A DNA stretch of 5,491 nt. It comes from Lachnospiraceae bacterium. GTDB lineage: Bacteria; Bacillota; Clostridia; Lachnospirales; Lachnospiraceae. The stretch spans positions 1 to 5,491 of the forward strand of contig DOWG01000213.1 in assembly GCA_003519685.1 (NCBI GenBank). The letters run 5' to 3'. The notes beneath the pieces are model-generated. The model was not told the origin of the DNA. It saw only the letters and a program-made list of their open reading frames with translations, and did no database searches. Position numbers and translations under genes: made by a program. Position 1 is the stretch's first letter; every line of letters begins with the position of its first letter. Positions 5,361-5,491 of this stretch are shown in pieces.

Positions 5361-5447
5361 TTATCACAAAAAACATCCAAATAAGATTTGAGTATCAGAA
5401 GTCATATAAAAGCAAAGAACATGAATAGGACCTTATATATATTCAGA

Positions 5448-5487
5448 TTGGCTAAGACCGGCTGACGTAGTCAGGTAAGGCAGCCAA
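5448..5487 (+). other. compact hairpin at the window end, unassigned
   Basis: TTGGCT (5448-5453) pairs with AGCCAA (5482-5487), CC (5458-5459) with GG (5479-5480), and CTGAC (5462-5466) with GTCAG (5470-5474) around GTA. This makes one long interrupted stem, 88 bases after the hydrolase stop. The window ends before any T-run could be seen, so it may be a terminator, the start of a leader RNA for the next gene, or part of a larger fold. Confidence 0.35.
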
Positions 5488-5491
5488 ATGA

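Overview
The window looks like a chromosomal segment of a low-to-moderate GC Firmicute, most likely class Clostridia and probably Lachnospiraceae-like. The reasons are strong purine-rich Shine-Dalgarno sites (AGGAGG type), AT-rich intergenic DNA, the similarity of the FabK/nitronate-monooxygenase-like protein and the PAS-like/GGDEF protein to clostridial families as I remember them, and an XRE regulator of a type common in that group. No database search was possible, so the taxonomic call is an inference.

Layout: (1) 66-1121 (+) an FMN-dependent nitronate monooxygenase/FabK-like TIM-barrel oxidoreductase with a C-terminal cysteine cluster. (2) 1153-1992 (-) a diguanylate cyclase with a PAS-like N-terminal region and an AGDEF active-site motif, converging on gene 1 with a 31-bp gap. 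(3) 1993-2329 a divergent control region. (4) 2330-2659 (+) a small XRE-type helix-turn-helix regulator. (5) 2660-3137 a long intergenic region with a probable terminator at its left end and a good sigma-A type promoter flanked by dyads at its right end. (6) 3138-4637 (+) glucose-6-phosphate dehydrogenase (zwf). (7) 4728-5360 (+) a metal-dependent hydrolase of the cyclase/KynB-like family, probably co-transcribed with zwf. (8) 5361-5491 the window end, with a compact hairpin.

How the parts may work together: the zwf-hydrolase pair looks like a metabolic operon in which Zwf feeds the oxidative pentose phosphate pathway; why the hydrolase is there is unclear. The most interesting part is the divergent XRE/diguanylate cyclase region. 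A minus-strand promoter (TTGAAA-N17-TAGAAT) carries a 15-bp palindrome-like site almost exactly filling its -35/-10 spacer. A near copy of that site lies 31 bp away, just ahead of the XRE gene. This suggests that the XRE protein autoregulates and also controls a c-di-GMP synthase. It is a hypothesis drawn from sequence layout only.

No CRISPR array, tRNA, rRNA, insertion sequence or defence system is visible. Most of the window is ordinary chromosome; the unusual signals are regulatory rather than new protein systems.
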